DNA from: Umbelopsis isabellina | Taxonomy: Eukaryota; Mucoromycota; Umbelopsidomycetes; Umbelopsidales; Umbelopsidaceae | DNA: 64,000 nt | Reading direction: 5' to 3' | Assembly (NCBI GenBank): GCA_016758905.1 | Contig: JAEPQZ010000016.1 | Coordinates: 1-64,000, forward strand | Shown here: positions 1-11,279 of the stretch, one piece after another | How positions within the stretch are numbered: position 1 is the first letter of the stretch | Layout of the letters: every line of letters begins with the position of its first letter | Made by a program: the position numbers and the translations under genes | Notes under the pieces: generated by a model | Databases searched by the model: none | Told to the model about the DNA's origin: nothing | Seen by the model: the letters and a program-made list of their open reading frames with translations, nothing else

Positions 1-10
1 TCGGTGCCTA

Positions 11-38
11 TATGAAGATGGCCCTGGTCATCTTCATA
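11..38. repeat. Perfect 10-bp inverted repeat (hairpin)
   Basis: Arms TATGAAGATG at 11-20 and CATCTTCATA at 29-38 are exact reverse complements with an 8-base loop. Nothing around it reads as a gene, so its role is unknown. It could be the end of a transcript or structured element that begins left of the window. Confidence 0.75.
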
Positions 39-99
39 CAGTTGAACGTCTCCTGTGACGGCTCTGCCAGTCTGTTAATACACCTCTAGGCTCATGTTT

Positions 100-120
100 G
101 TTCAGTCCTCCGGACTGAAC
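100..120. repeat. Perfect 9-bp inverted repeat with 3-base loop
   Basis: GTTCAGTCC at 100-108 pairs exactly with GGACTGAAC at 112-120 around a TCC loop. It lies about 60 bases after the 11-38 hairpin. Two tight hairpins in a row in otherwise AT-rich DNA suggest a structured RNA or a transposon end, but no family is recognised. Confidence 0.75.
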
Positions 121-910
121 TATAATTCTAAGTTTATACCTTATATATATATATTTATTCTATGATTGTGTCTCGTATATCCTCGGATTTTGGTTTTTCC
201 CATCCTAAATGCTATACCCTAAATTGTAAATACTCTGTTTTGTAGTCTCAATTCTGGGTTTTACATATGCATTGTATTATATCATCTATTCCATGAATTT
301 TTTATTCTTTTTTTTCATAAGTCTTTGAACTTAACTGCTAACTTTCTATCGCCTGTTTCCTAACTCTTAATTCCTATTTTTGTTTTTCATACATTATAAC
401 CTTTTAATTTTAAACCTTTTATCAATGTTTATTTTCTAAGTTTGGAACTCATATCCTACATCTTAAACTTGGCCTTTTATTTCTATCGATACCTTCGAAG
501 TAACTTTGTTTCAAGTAACTATATAAAGTTAGCAACATTATGCTTCCCGTTTACACTATATTGGTATAACTGTTTCCGGATTTGCCTAGCTGCCATTCGT
601 ATTTCATATATAATTGCAATGGAACTAACGTGGCGGCTATAATGAGACCCACAAGAGTGATTAAGCCGGGCCTTGTACTTTTGATCTTATGGCCGTTTCT
701 GATGCCTATTGATCTCATAGCATATACTATCATCGGATGTTGGTTGAATTATAGATAACAACCGTCTCCATCAGCCCAATACATGACATCGTAACAGTAG
801 TGGTTAATTTCTGTAATACATTCCCTGGTATTCACAATATCACCGAAGAAGTCCAACGAAGATTTTTGATTTCTCGCTGCCGATTTTGCAATTCAGCCCC
901 TATAAACAGC
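121..910. other. AT-rich stretch without a recognised gene
   Basis: Long T- and A-rich runs with only short open frames. I see no protein motif, tRNA, or repeat array here. Confidence 0.6.
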
Positions 911-1884
911 TTAGACCTTAGGTTTAGGTAATACTCTTCGAATACATGAGTAAGGATGGAGATTTTCCCGGCTTTTACTGAATCTATAGTGTCTCATTCT
1001 GTATTTGTCCGTGTCTTCCGGTTTGCACAAGAGTACTCTGTGCTTATACACTGTTGCTAATGTGGTAATGATCGTCGTTGCATTTTCAAATCCCATGTCA
1101 TATGCAAGCATTTGAGACTTCAATATATTTGCAGTGGTGCTTGACCTGTTAGATGCTGTATGTAAGGAAATCTCATCCTCCAAGAAGTCTTCGTATGACA
1201 TTGGAGATTGCTTTTTAAAACATGAAAATATCGCTTTCCGTCGTGTCGCTGGCGTACTTGTGCTAAAACTAAAATGATCCTGTGATTTCAATATCATCTA
1301 GTTGAACCATGGCGTATAGCATTTTGGTATTGACCAGATATTCTGCGTCCACGGTGTATAGAAATTGATCAGTCCATGCCGTTATTTTATGCACACATGA
1401 TGGCAATAATGCACACAGCACTAATTCTACCTGAGTTTCATAGTCTAGTATTTTTCTTCCGTATGGTTGATTCAAACAAATTATCTGATTTGCCAAGTCC
1501 TGACAGTTTTTTAAGGGGCATTCTTCGTCGATCCATATGCTGAATTGATCTGTATCTACACAACTCAGGCACGTGATCTGCGACATTTTTTGCTCACTGT
1601 CACATACTGTAAATATCTTGCTGCACGCATCTTGTTGCTTGCCTGTCGTCTGTAAAGCAGTAGCGCAGTCTGTGTTATATTGCGAAAGTGCAAATAACCA
1701 ATCTTTTTAAAAAGTCTATGCCGGCGAAGTTCCATATTGCCCAAAACCAAGTTAATTGGCCTTTATAGCTATAAGTATCATAGCGTTCATTATTTTCTAA
1801 ATGTATCTCAGCATGATCTGCTCTGCTGCTCTGTGTTTTCGTGGATAAATAATCTGCCTGGGAGGTTACCATTTCGCTTGTCAT
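911..1884 (-). CDS. Possible cysteine-rich hypothetical gene, exon structure unresolved
   Basis: Three overlapping minus-strand reading frames suggest one spliced or decayed gene. The best stretch, about 1690 down to 1330, reads through codons for a Cys-rich segment (motifs such as CLSCVD, EECPLKNC and LVLCALLPSCVHK) without a stop. A downstream block at about 1270-911 is rich in basic and aromatic residues (ending near RRVLPKPKV). A weak intron of about 56 bases (donor GTCAAT, acceptor ATCACAG) could join them. Upstream, an ATG at 1884 opens a short frame that does not join cleanly. I recognise no family. It may be a lineage-specific secreted protein or a decaying gene. Confidence 0.3.
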
Positions 1885-2840
1885 ACTTGACTATAACTTT
1901 GCAGATTTTGTGATTTTCTCATTCGCCTGCTGAATAATGTTTCAGGTATTTCCATCTAACTTATAATACTTGTAAATTTAAGCTTTCGCCCTCTTAAACT
2001 ATATCATTAATACTCGGATTTGTCCGGCCCCGACTGCACTAATTTCACCCAACCTACTTATATGCTAATTACTTAGCTTGTCGGAATTACAGATTGTAAA
2101 ACCATATATGCATGAATAGGTTTTTCTGAACATTCAGAGGCAGTACCGGCGCCAAATTTGAGCTAACAACTAGTTACACAAGCTGTAAAAAACCTCCTCA
2201 CATCAGCAAAACATAGATACCTCCTCAGCATTGGCATTGGATGTAATTAATGCTTTGACGAACATGTTACATTTGCCTCCTCAGACTACATATGAACAGC
2301 TAGCTACTGTCCTAGCAGCTCTTTCATGTGGCTGTCAAGTTTTATGTCTGCTTTTGAGCCTTAATTTAGGTGGTCACTTTATAGTAAAAATTTATCTATG
2401 TTCACATTGATGTTAATATTGTTGCTTGATTCGACTAATGCCGATAGGTTGATAAGTATCAATGTTGTAAACTTTGAATCGACTTTCATTTACTTGGTGC
2501 GAGAGCCACGTTATCAGCGGCAAAATGATTACTTGCAATTAAACGTTGAGAATGACAGAGACCAAAAGTCTATATTATAATATCGACTCTTCAACGTAGA
2601 TCATATTTATTATTAAACGTTGCCGCGCAATATGGTAAATTGTCGTAAACAGCAGCAGCCTACATGCTGTCTTTGATTTGAACGAATATTTAAATACTAT
2701 GTCCGAGATTGTAGCCTTAATAACGAGATTTTGTCGATTTTACCCTTGTTTAGATAAGTTCTTATTATATCGAATGAACCATTATTGGTAAGCCCCTAAT
2801 GAAGATCTCTTTGGGATCCACTGTGACACTCAATTAGAAG
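1885..2840. other. Intergenic, no gene seen
   Basis: AT-rich spacer with no open frame longer than about 60 codons and no recognisable motif. A CTCCTCA-like phrase recurs three times around 2194-2285 without forming a regular array. Confidence 0.55.
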
Positions 2841-2904
2841 TGAAGTGTCTTTTTAGTTAAGAGTATAAAATCTGAAGTGTCTTTTTAGTTAAGAGTATAA
2901 AATC
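2841..2904. repeat. Two tandem copies of a 32-base unit
   Basis: The unit starting TGAAGTGTCTTTTTAGTTAA occupies 2841-2872 and is repeated without any difference at 2873-2904. Identity of the copies points to a recent duplication. It lies about 360 bases upstream of the NmrA-like gene. Confidence 0.85.
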
Positions 2905-3048
2905 TGATAAGGGATTTTATGCGGAGCTAATATTGCAAGCGAAAACCTTAAGACGAACAGAATGATCAGGACTGATCGAAGTAATCTGAATTGGGATATT
3001 TAACTATTTTGATTAATAATGGTTGTATGAAAAGTTGCAAAGTTAAGA

Positions 3049-3108
3049 GGACGTAATGCTGAGGGACGTAACGCTGAGAGTACGTAACGCTGAGAGCACG
3101 TAAGTCGG
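3049..3108. repeat. ACGTAA-containing minisatellite, about four units of 14-16 bases
   Basis: The phrase ACGTAA(C/T)GCTGAG recurs three times in a row, followed by a fourth decayed unit beginning ACGTAA. Each unit carries TTACGT on the other strand, a half-site favoured by ATF/CREB-type bZIP factors. The array lies 150-210 bases upstream of the NmrA-like start codon, in promoter range. Confidence 0.75.
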
Positions 3109-3167
3109 AATCTAATTTCACCGTTGCCTTTTTTTTTGGGCACGGATAAATTAATACATGGAAGCGT

Positions 3168-3204
3168 CACGTGATAGCAATCCAGTTTCTAACATATATA
3201 AAAA
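3168..3204 (+). promoter_or_regulatory. CACGTG box and TATA-like element upstream of the NmrA-like gene
   Basis: A palindromic CACGTG sits at 3168-3173 and TATATAAAAA at 3195-3204. The start codon is at 3262, so the TATA-like element is about 60 bases upstream, a usual position for a fungal core promoter. Function is inferred from motif and position only. Confidence 0.5.
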
Positions 3205-3261
3205 ATGACATTAATGTGTACACAAGCCTATCAGAAACAACAACTACATTACCTATTGACT

Positions 3262-4326
3262 ATGTCGTTTGCTAACCTTTATCCTAATACTTTCAGAAAC
3301 CATGTTGAAAAGATTGCTATAGTAGGAGTAAGTTTTTTCTTGATTTCCATCGTCTATTTCAACTTCATACTTAACAATGACCAATTGTAGGCAGGTGGTC
3401 AGTCTGGAAGCTATATAACTGACATGCTCCTCAAGACTGGCAAGCACAAAATCACTGCTATTACCCGTGCTGATAGCACCACCGAACTTCCGTCCGGAGT
3501 CGAGGTCAAGCGTGTAGATTACAACGATCAGTCATCTCTTATTGAAGCACTTCAAGGACAAGAGGTCTTGATTATCACTCTAAGTGTATTCGCACCACCT
3601 GATCAGCAAACAAAGCTTATTCAGGCAGCCGCTGCTGCAAAAGTTGCTTGGGTCATTCCTAACGAGTTTGGCAGCGACAATGCCAACGAAGCACAGGCCA
3701 AGGACGTGCCAATCAACGCCGCCAAAAGCCAATATCGGGAACAAATTGAACAGCTTGGCGTAAGCGCATGGCTAGGCATTTGTTGCAACTTTTGGTATGT
3801 TTATAGCCTTAGTCGCGGCAATTTTGCAATTGACATCAAGAACCGTACTGCAACCCTTTGGGATGACGGTAATACTCGTGCAAACACTTCCACTTTACAA
3901 CAAGTTGGCCGTGCAATCGCAAGCTTGTTAAGCTTAAAAGTGCTTCCTGACAATGAGGAAGATACCAGCCCATGTTTGAGTAACTATAAGAATAAGTTCG
4001 TCTACATCTCGTCTTTTTGCGTCAGCCAGCGCGAAATATTGGATTCTGTTATGCGTGTAACAAATACTACTGATCAAGATTGGAAGATAAACTATCGCCC
4101 TGTCCAAGAGGTATACAATGAAGGTATTGAATTGCTCAAGAACGGCGACTACAAAGGCTTGGTCGGTGGGTTGTATGGGCGCAACTTTTTCAAAGACAAT
4201 GTCGGTAATTATGAACTTACTAAAGGCCTTGATAATGACAAATTGGGCTTGCCAAAAGAAGACTTAGAAGAATTCACCAAAGTCGCTGTTGAATCTGTAG
4301 AGAATGGTGAGGTGAATAACCATTGA
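3262..4326 (+). CDS. NmrA-like / isoflavone-reductase-like NAD(P)-binding protein
   Basis: Two exons (3262-3327 and 3391-4326) give 333 residues. The 63-base intron has a GTAAGT donor and TTGTAG acceptor and splits the cofactor-binding loop: exon 1 ends VEKIAIVG and exon 2 continues AGGQSG, together the Gly-rich GxGGxSG turn of an atypical SDR. The rest matches the NmrA/isoflavone-reductase fold: an ITR segment that ends beta-2, a VLIITLS strand, and PNEFGSD near residue 100, where isoflavone-reductase-like proteins have P(S/N)EFG. Such proteins reduce small molecules or sense NAD(P) redox state; the substrate cannot be read from sequence. It stands alone, with an ACGTAA minisatellite and CACGTG box upstream. 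The start is the first ATG that keeps the nucleotide-binding strand near the N terminus. Confidence 0.88.
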
Positions 4327-5399
4327 AAGACAATTCTTTGAACCACTTCTACCGATATATGGCTTGTCGCAACAGCTGATTTCCTTATAATAAATTATCT
4401 TTGTCATATCAAAATAATCTGTAATTTGATATCAAAAGACCCGTGGTGAACAGCATATCTAAAAATTACAAGTTCGCTATGTGTAATCCAAACAAGTCTG
4501 AAATGGAATATGCTCGAAAAAAAATTTCTCTTCAAGCATCATTTTCAGTTGGTTCGCATGACTATTTTTAAAACTTTGTCTGCTATATTACTGAGGCTTG
4601 ATATCAAAGGAGCCAAATCTTCTTGATGAGATGATTAGCAAGGAGTCTCAATGGCATGATACAATCGCAAATTCTGTAAACCACGCAGTTGCCTTTTCAG
4701 GAAAGAAAAGACCTGGCATGGGCTTTAAAGTATATATTTTAGTGGCTTGTGTGACAGGATGGCGCGATGGATTGACAAAATAGCGTAATGTACAAGCTTT
4801 AGTTTCGCATGACCCCGAAATAACTCCTTTGCCATTAACCGCTTATCATGCCGTCTTACGCATATTTCTTTATATTATTCAGATGGGAGGCGTAATATCT
4901 TTTGTTTACAGATTAGTTTGATTGAATGATCAACTCTCTGAATGAGATCAGACCGATTATATTCGGTGGAACTGCTCGTTTTAGCGACTCGGTTGGTAAA
5001 TGGTTTGCATCAGGCAAGACGCCAGATTGCGCAATACCATATTAGCGTGGTAAATGCAGTAGTTTTTACCCCCCTGGGCAATGTACTGCTTGCCCCCGAG
5101 CACATGGTGTGATCTTCTTTCAAGCAGATTGGCTGGTGCAATTATCATAAGCCTTATTAAGCTTTGCCATCATTTTTATTAAGAATTGCGAGACCTCACA
5201 CTCAATTTGGCGTGTTCAATACCGTTTGAGGGTTTCCCTCCATCGATACCTATAACTCCTGTTACCAATATTCTTTCTTTCCTACGATTATTTTCTTTCT
5301 CTCCTATCTTCTCTCTCATAAACGAGTACTTCCCTTTTTCTTATCTCCCATTCTAAGTGTTGATTATCGGCTTTTTCAACAAAAGTCATTTCTGAAATC
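4327..5399. other. Intergenic, no gene seen
   Basis: Contains the 3' flank of the NmrA-like gene and the pyrimidine-rich leader of the bZIP gene (TTTCTTTC/CTCTCC runs at about 5270-5350). One 61-codon frame at 4598-4783 has no support. Confidence 0.55.
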
Positions 5400-6398
5400 A
5401 TGTCAAGAACAGGCTCAGAGCAGTCCATGCGGACGCTTCCTCCCATCAGTTCTTTGGACCAGCCAACTGACCGTCCAAAACCAACCTTTCAGACTATACT
5501 ACCTGCTACTACTCGATCTGTTGCTCCCCCCAGCTTAGTCAGTAGTAGGTCATATCACCACACTTCAACTCCACTTTCTCAGCATCGGGATGGTGCTCCA
5601 TCCTATTACCCAGCACACATCACACCATACTCTGAATCTTACAATTATGATAAGTCAGCAGTCTCTTCGGCCGACTTGATAGCAAATACCCAGCATATGA
5701 CATCAGAGCAAGTTCTAGCAGAGAAGCGACGAAGGAATGCCGGAGCTTCGGCACGGTTTCGTGATCGGCGAAAGCAACGAGAGCAAGATATGCATGAACG
5801 ATGTGCACAACTGCAGGTCAGAATTCATGAACTAGAGCAGGCTTTAGCAAGAGCAACTGGCCAAAGCATTGAAGAGATCCAAGAAGGTCATGAAATAAGA
5901 GTTCGACGACGTAGTAGTTCTACGCTATCGGACGAAGCTCAGGAGAAAAGTGGCCTGATTTTAGACAGCTTCCATTCTTTGGGAGATCGAGTCACAGAAC
6001 TAGAAAATTTAGTGGGCCATTCTAGGCGGGAAAAAGATGCCAGTAATAAAAAGTTGGTTGAGCTAGAAAAAGAGGTAATTATATATTTTTTTGGGTAAAT
6101 AGTAGAACATACATAGAATTGATGTGTCTCTCAAAGCATACAGTGTATTATGCTCCTAATATGCACTAACTATATCTATATCCATTTGCAGAATGCTTAC
6201 CTTCGATCACTGCTGACGCCGGCATCGACGGTAATTACTGGCTCCAGCCATGCACCATCCACTCCTCCGTCATCGGTTTCAGCCTCACCTCCTGCTATAC
6301 CTCAAAATAATTTGAATGTGCGCACAGCGGTAACTTCTGTGACTAGCGAAGGAGAAGACGAAACCTTCAGGAAGCGTCAAAAGTTAGATCAATCATAG
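5400..6398 (+). CDS. bZIP transcription factor
   Basis: Two exons (5400-6074, 6192-6398) give 293 residues; the intron has a GTAATT donor and TTGCAG acceptor. The basic region lies at about residues 107-128 with the signature NAGASARFR (N113 to R121), typical of fungal Cys-3/Zip1/Met4- and Gcn4-like bZIP proteins. A short leucine/hydrophobic heptad run follows (about 138-150). A second coiled-coil stretch lies at about 195-240 and spans the exon junction (LEKE|NAYLRSLL). The N terminus is Ser/Pro/Thr-rich and disordered, as expected for an activation region. It would bind DNA as a dimer in the nucleus; the target regulon is not readable, though TGACTCA/TTACGT-type sites occur elsewhere in this window. 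Assignment to bZIP is firm; the subfamily is a guess. Confidence 0.92.
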
Positions 6399-6818
6399 AT
6401 CAATCATAGTGATAGCATGTAATATGTGTAATTTTATCAAAGTTTAATATAAAGTATTAGCCTAAGCTTCAAAGACTGTCATTTTTGAACAATCCCCGGT
6501 TTGCAAAATTTCCAGCTATTCTCACTTGGACACTTAAAGTACTGCATACCGTCATCGCCGGATTGATATAAACTGCTTAACCAATGAGACAGATGCTTGC
6601 GAACGGATCCAGCCAGCCGGCTTTTAGCGATTTTCAATATAGCTGGGGAGAGTGTTATGTGTCGATTTCCCCGCTTAAAGAAGGGTTAGGGGATTTTGAA
6701 GGGCAGATCTGGTTGGATTGAACCGGCGCTTTAAAGGCTGGGAATTATGGACTGAAAGGGGGCATGAAGAAAAAGAAAACTTTTGCTTCCTTCACTTTTT
6801 CTCTCTTTATCCAATATA
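6399..6818. other. Intergenic between two plus-strand genes
   Basis: Holds the bZIP 3' flank and the promoter and leader of the next gene, including a TTTTTCTCTC pyrimidine stretch just before its ATG. No other feature seen. Confidence 0.5.
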
Positions 6819-7752
6819 ATGTTACACGTCGAGACCGCCTTTGGTAAGCTTACATAGCATTGATTTGACACATAGTCATGTAGATAGAAGAAACCAAATA
6901 TCACTAACTTTGGTTTCGCCGCAGAACCCCACCATGTTCCGTCCAAATCACCCAATGTGAAGCAGGACGAAATGCAAGAGGTCTACATGTCTTCGGATGA
7001 AGAAACCATGACTTCTGCCACTTTGAGCACTGTAGCTCCTGGCGAGTCCCGCCGTGATTCGGCTACAGACACTGATATGGACAGTGGTTCCGGAGACGAA
7101 GTTTTTAGACAGTTTCACGCTGGTATTCAAAGCGCCACTGACAATATCTCCACATGCAAAAGCACCTATTTCTTTGATGGAGGAAAACGATTCATTTCGG
7201 TAAGCAAATGCGCAAAGACAGATAAGACTGATTGTTTTCGAAAATTTGCTTTTGTTGACGTTTCCACTGACGTTCTCCTGACTTCAGCTGCCTACTTTGG
7301 GAAATTCCAATATCAAGGCGGCTACTTTGGTATCACGCATGTTTGAACAGTGGCTCGAAAACAAAATTTGTCACACCAGCGAGGAAGATCGAGTTCCCAT
7401 ACTCGAAGACAGTGTTGAGTTGTCTTGTGAAGATATCATGAATACCTTCAAGCAAAAAGGCTCCATGCGCGCATTCCACGGCCTCTCACATGTATGGCTT
7501 AGAATACGTGCTGGCCATGCGTACTTTTACCATCAACTTGAAGATGGTCAGCCATTATTATCACAGGATATGGAAGACTTCTTCCAAGATTTCCCGCTCT
7601 TTGTGGAAGTTTCCATCAACGTCAAAACTCTCGACAACAAACGATCCGAACACCATCACCAACAACACTGCAAAGTATTGGTATCCATGGAGAACATGGG
7701 TATCAATCCCGGCAAACCCTATCGCTTTTTGGAAGATATTCATCTTTGTTAG
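6819..7752 (+). CDS. Hypothetical protein with acidic Ser-rich N terminus
   Basis: Three exons (6819-6843, 6925-7199, 7288-7752) give 254 residues. Both introns have GTAAGC donors and CAG acceptors, and the frame is continuous (MLHVETAF|EPHHVPSK; KRFIS|LPTLGNS). Residues 30-70 are Ser/Thr/Asp/Glu-rich. The C-terminal half is compact and more hydrophobic, with motifs such as MFEQWLENKI, AFHGLSHVWLRIR and FQDFPLFVEVSI. I do not recognise the family; no membrane segment or signal peptide is visible. The 25-base first exon and the exact stop are the less certain parts of the model, since another short intron near 7752 cannot be excluded. Confidence 0.6.
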
Positions 7753-8258
7753 CCAGGAGAATTTTGAGGGATTAATTTTTTCTTTTTTGCTCAATCTCAT
7801 TTGATGCTGACTACAAGAATTTCGTCCCGACTCCGTTATTGGCCGCAATTCACTGGCCTCAAACGACATTGTATTTTTCTGCTTTTTATCTGATCTTTGC
7901 TCGCAAATCCTTTATATCATACCCAATTCCTTTCATTTATGGACCCAAGCATTCACGATCTCTCAATCTCACTTTTGCACACTTCTTTGTTGTATCACTG
8001 ATCTTCATTCAACTTGTACCTTTCGTGTGTGTTTCCGTTGCATTCAATTTCCTGTCCATGCCCCTTACAACATGGACACAACCCCTTGTAAATAAAAGTT
8101 GATTTTCCCCAAACCAAGAATCGAGGCAATGTATAATTTTTATGTGAGATATGTACAGTGAACTGGTAATGATGCTATGTAAAGGACGGCAAGCCTTGTA
8201 ATACAATTGTATTCGGCTGCGGACTATGGAAGATATATGCAAATTTCAGGTAGGTTAA
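7753..8258. other. Convergent 3' flanks
   Basis: Lies between the stops of a plus-strand and a minus-strand gene. T-rich with AATAAA-like AAATAAAAG near 8090. No gene seen. Confidence 0.5.
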
Positions 8259-9740
8259 TTACCCATCGTCTTCAGAGTCGGACTCGGTATAGTCAGTAGA
8301 AACCAGTGATATTCTGGAATTTTTGACTGGCACAAGTTTGGATGATTCTGCTTCGGACTCTCCATGGCCGGACCCTGCAGTTTAAGCGTATTAGCGGGTT
8401 TCAAAACCTATCCTATGTACCGGAACCCCGTAAGGGAACGCTTACCATGTGTAGTTTTGCCTTTCAAAAGTACGCCTGGCAAAGTATTGTATGATGAAGT
8501 GGTATTGGTCAGGAATGGGTCGACTTTATGCCGTGTGTGAGTTACTACTCGAGAAGCCAAATCGTTTTGCAAATGTCTAGTTCGTTTGGTAAATAACGGT
8601 GCTACTTGCAATTCCTTTTTACGCTTTTCCGCTCCGGTTACTATAGGATCTAACGGTATAGCCGAGTGTCAGCCAGGTCAAGTCCAATAATCCAAACAAA
8701 AGTTTCAACCTCACCATCAAATTCAGTCAGCTTAGCTTTGATCTCATCCTCGGGATTCTCGTCCAAGAGATCAATATTCAATGACATTTTATCCCGCAAA
8801 TGGTCAGCCTTTTCTTGCCTTGCTTTATCCAATTTCTTCTGATCTCTGAATTTTCGACGCAACTGTTGGGATAGGGTATACGGGTCGCTCCATTGTGAGT
8901 CGTTCAACCTCTGGAGCTGGGTGAGAATCGGAACGGTTTCACTGGCTTTCTTTTCGTCCTGCACGTCATGTTCCAATTTAAAGAAGGCATCGTTGGCCAT
9001 TTTCTCCACCAACGCATCATCTAGAACGTCGGGTATCAGTCAAATGCACGGATGGATAAATATTCAAGCTCTGGATATACCTTTGAGACGAATGACTTCC
9101 GAATCCTCCGGTTCCCACTCTTCCAATTTCTGACGAGCTCCGCTCATCACGACGTATTGTGCATCCTTTGGGTTGGTGTGGATTTCAATCCAGTTGTCGC
9201 ATAGATGGCATTTCATGCGAAAACTCCATATTGGTGTAGAGTAATAGTTTCCGATCTTTTTCTTTTGCGCATTATAACGAACGCCTAATTTGAATTAAGC
9301 ATCAGTAAATTGATTATGACAATTTTGGCAACTGGTATCCGGGCACTACTTACCCATGCCAATATGATTATCACATCCTTCGCACCAAATATTAAAAGGC
9401 AATTCAAATCTGCAGCACCGTGAGCATAATGATTAATGGGGTTCCGCTATATCAAAAATTGTCTGCTCCCGCTCTCCCAATTTGAACTTACCTAACAATC
9501 AGGATACCCTGGTCGATCTTGCGGGCACGATCACCGAGAGGGTGCTTGCCTACATGTTTGTTGACAGATCCCTACAGCAGCAAGTTATGATAATCAGTAA
9601 GTCATATGAAACAACTTCCGTGCTGAACCAGACGTTTCATAGCAATATGCTACAATGAGCATTATACTTGTGCATCAGAACATAGAAATTACCTTCTCTG
9701 GCGTCCAGTCTGGTGGATAATACTTGTTGAATGGCTGCAT
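8259..9740 (-). CDS. Yju2/CCDC130 (Saf4)-family splicing factor
   Basis: Seven exons on the minus strand (9740-9693, 9571-9492, 9409-9354, 9284-9081, 9020-8715, 8649-8446, 8374-8259) give 337 residues with unbroken phase. It opens [16 protein letters not shown], the conserved N terminus of this family. The body has [19 protein letters not shown] and, after [16 protein letters not shown], a second CxxC, so the two cysteine pairs that bind zinc are intact. The C-terminal half is charged and coiled-coil-like and ends acidic (TESDSEDDG). Family members join the spliceosome around the first catalytic step; yeast Yju2 is essential for it, and the CCDC130/Saf4 branch is associated with late or specialised introns. 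The NKYYPPD opening and long charged tail favour the CCDC130/Saf4 branch over Yju2 proper. This is the most intron-dense gene in its neighbourhood. Confidence 0.93.
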
Positions 9741-11279
9741 TCTACAGTATCAAGTGTTTGTACGGTTTCTGCGGGATTGAAATTTTTTATTACCACCTGC
9801 ATTTGCAGTCATAAATCAGGTATATAAAGCTTTTCCAGCTATTGTCAAGTTCTTAACCACTATTTTTGAGCATCCTTGATTTTACTGGATATTCTGAACA
9901 GCATAAAAATGTCTACAAACATCCTATGTGAGTGGTATCTTCAGTAGAGATGGTTGTTTGATTAGATCATACTTCAAAGGTCAGACTACCAGATGGCGAA
10001 GTCCACGTGATTGTACTCTTTTGGTATAATTCTCCAGTAATTTTTAGTTCAAATGCCAGAAAGCTCAGAGTTAGCCACCAAACGTAACACTGAGACTATG
10101 TAGTATCATAACCGAGATACTCAAAAAAAAATTAAAGCTCTCAATGACGATTATTTCTATACCTCTAGAGCTGTTTTTCGCGCTCTCGGTGATGAGCCGG
10201 TCTCTCTGTGATCTGTTTCTCTCCGTATGAGTCAAAGGACCACCTGGCACAGCCATTCTTCCCAGTCCGACGGATCAATGGTTTGAGCGGAAATAAGTGG
10301 GTGGCAACACTAATTATCCGCTATTGGAAATCAACTACGGATTTAAACGGGTAAGATTAATATCAATGCTAAAAACTTTGCTATCAATCTTGGAGGTGGC
10401 ATATCACTGCCGATATACTTCAGAAAAGTGGCTTACGTATGCTTTTCCTTGTCACAGTGGCGAAGCAACGTAAACGAAACTACCGGGCGGATTTACAGCC
10501 AATGAGGACCAAGGATAAACATGTTCCGAATTGACCCCAATTTGTCAGACGCTGAGCGGACTTTGGATCCGCAGTCTCAGAGCACAGCCGTGCTATGACA
10601 CATAACGGACGTGTCTGCTGAAAATCGATTGGATACCGCCCAGTACAAAACCATGACTTACTACATGGTAACGGATAACATAGAGTTGATCTGCAGGAGC
10701 CCCGAGTTCTTTAGATATAATCATATTGAGAATTTCACAAAGGATCAGTATAATTGGATTTTTCGGCGCACCAGTGTACACGTTGCCTTCGGCGGACCAT
10801 GAGCTTCGGCGGACTCTGCGCACTGTTGAAATGAAAAATTGATAGAGTCGAGGGCAGGATCAAAATAATAGAATTATTGGGATGTAGGTTGTCTAGACGA
10901 TCGATTCAGGTCGATGGAATATCGTCGATGTTTAACTTATGTTGGAGGTCTCAGATCTGCGCTCTCCAATATAAAATTCGATCTTGCTTAACAATTGATT
11001 CGTAAGCCTTTGGTAGTAGTGTTCGGGGATCGGTTGGTGGGGAGACCCGCACAAATTTTAGCCGGTCATCCGAAGTAGCAACATGATTGCAGCTTGTCTG
11101 CTGCCCTCCCAATCGTATTCCTTCAAATGACGAATCATTATGCTGACATATAATTTTTTTTCCCATTCTTAATATAAATTAAGTGCTTCCTCCTTTTCTT
11201 CTCGCATTCAATTTCTCGCCTTTCTTATCTTTCCTCAATTGATATCCCCTCATCTACAAGAGAATTACAATTATCAGCA
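9741..11279. other. Intergenic, 1.5 kb, no supported gene
   Basis: Divergent promoter region for the splicing factor (minus) and the GATA-like gene (plus). It holds a CACGTG palindrome at 10004-10009, several overlapping short frames on both strands at 10590-10823 without protein character, and a pyrimidine-rich leader (CTTCTCGC, CTTTCTTATC) just before 11280. Confidence 0.5.

Noticed and set aside
9909-10085. Possible tiny gene opening MSTNIL and, after a short intron, KVRLPDGEVHVIVLF
   Set aside because: The splice choices leave under 50 residues, introns would be very short and no family is recognised. It could be a remnant.
10593-10823. Overlapping frames of 60-76 codons on both strands
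   Set aside because: Mutually overlapping, no splice partners, no motif.
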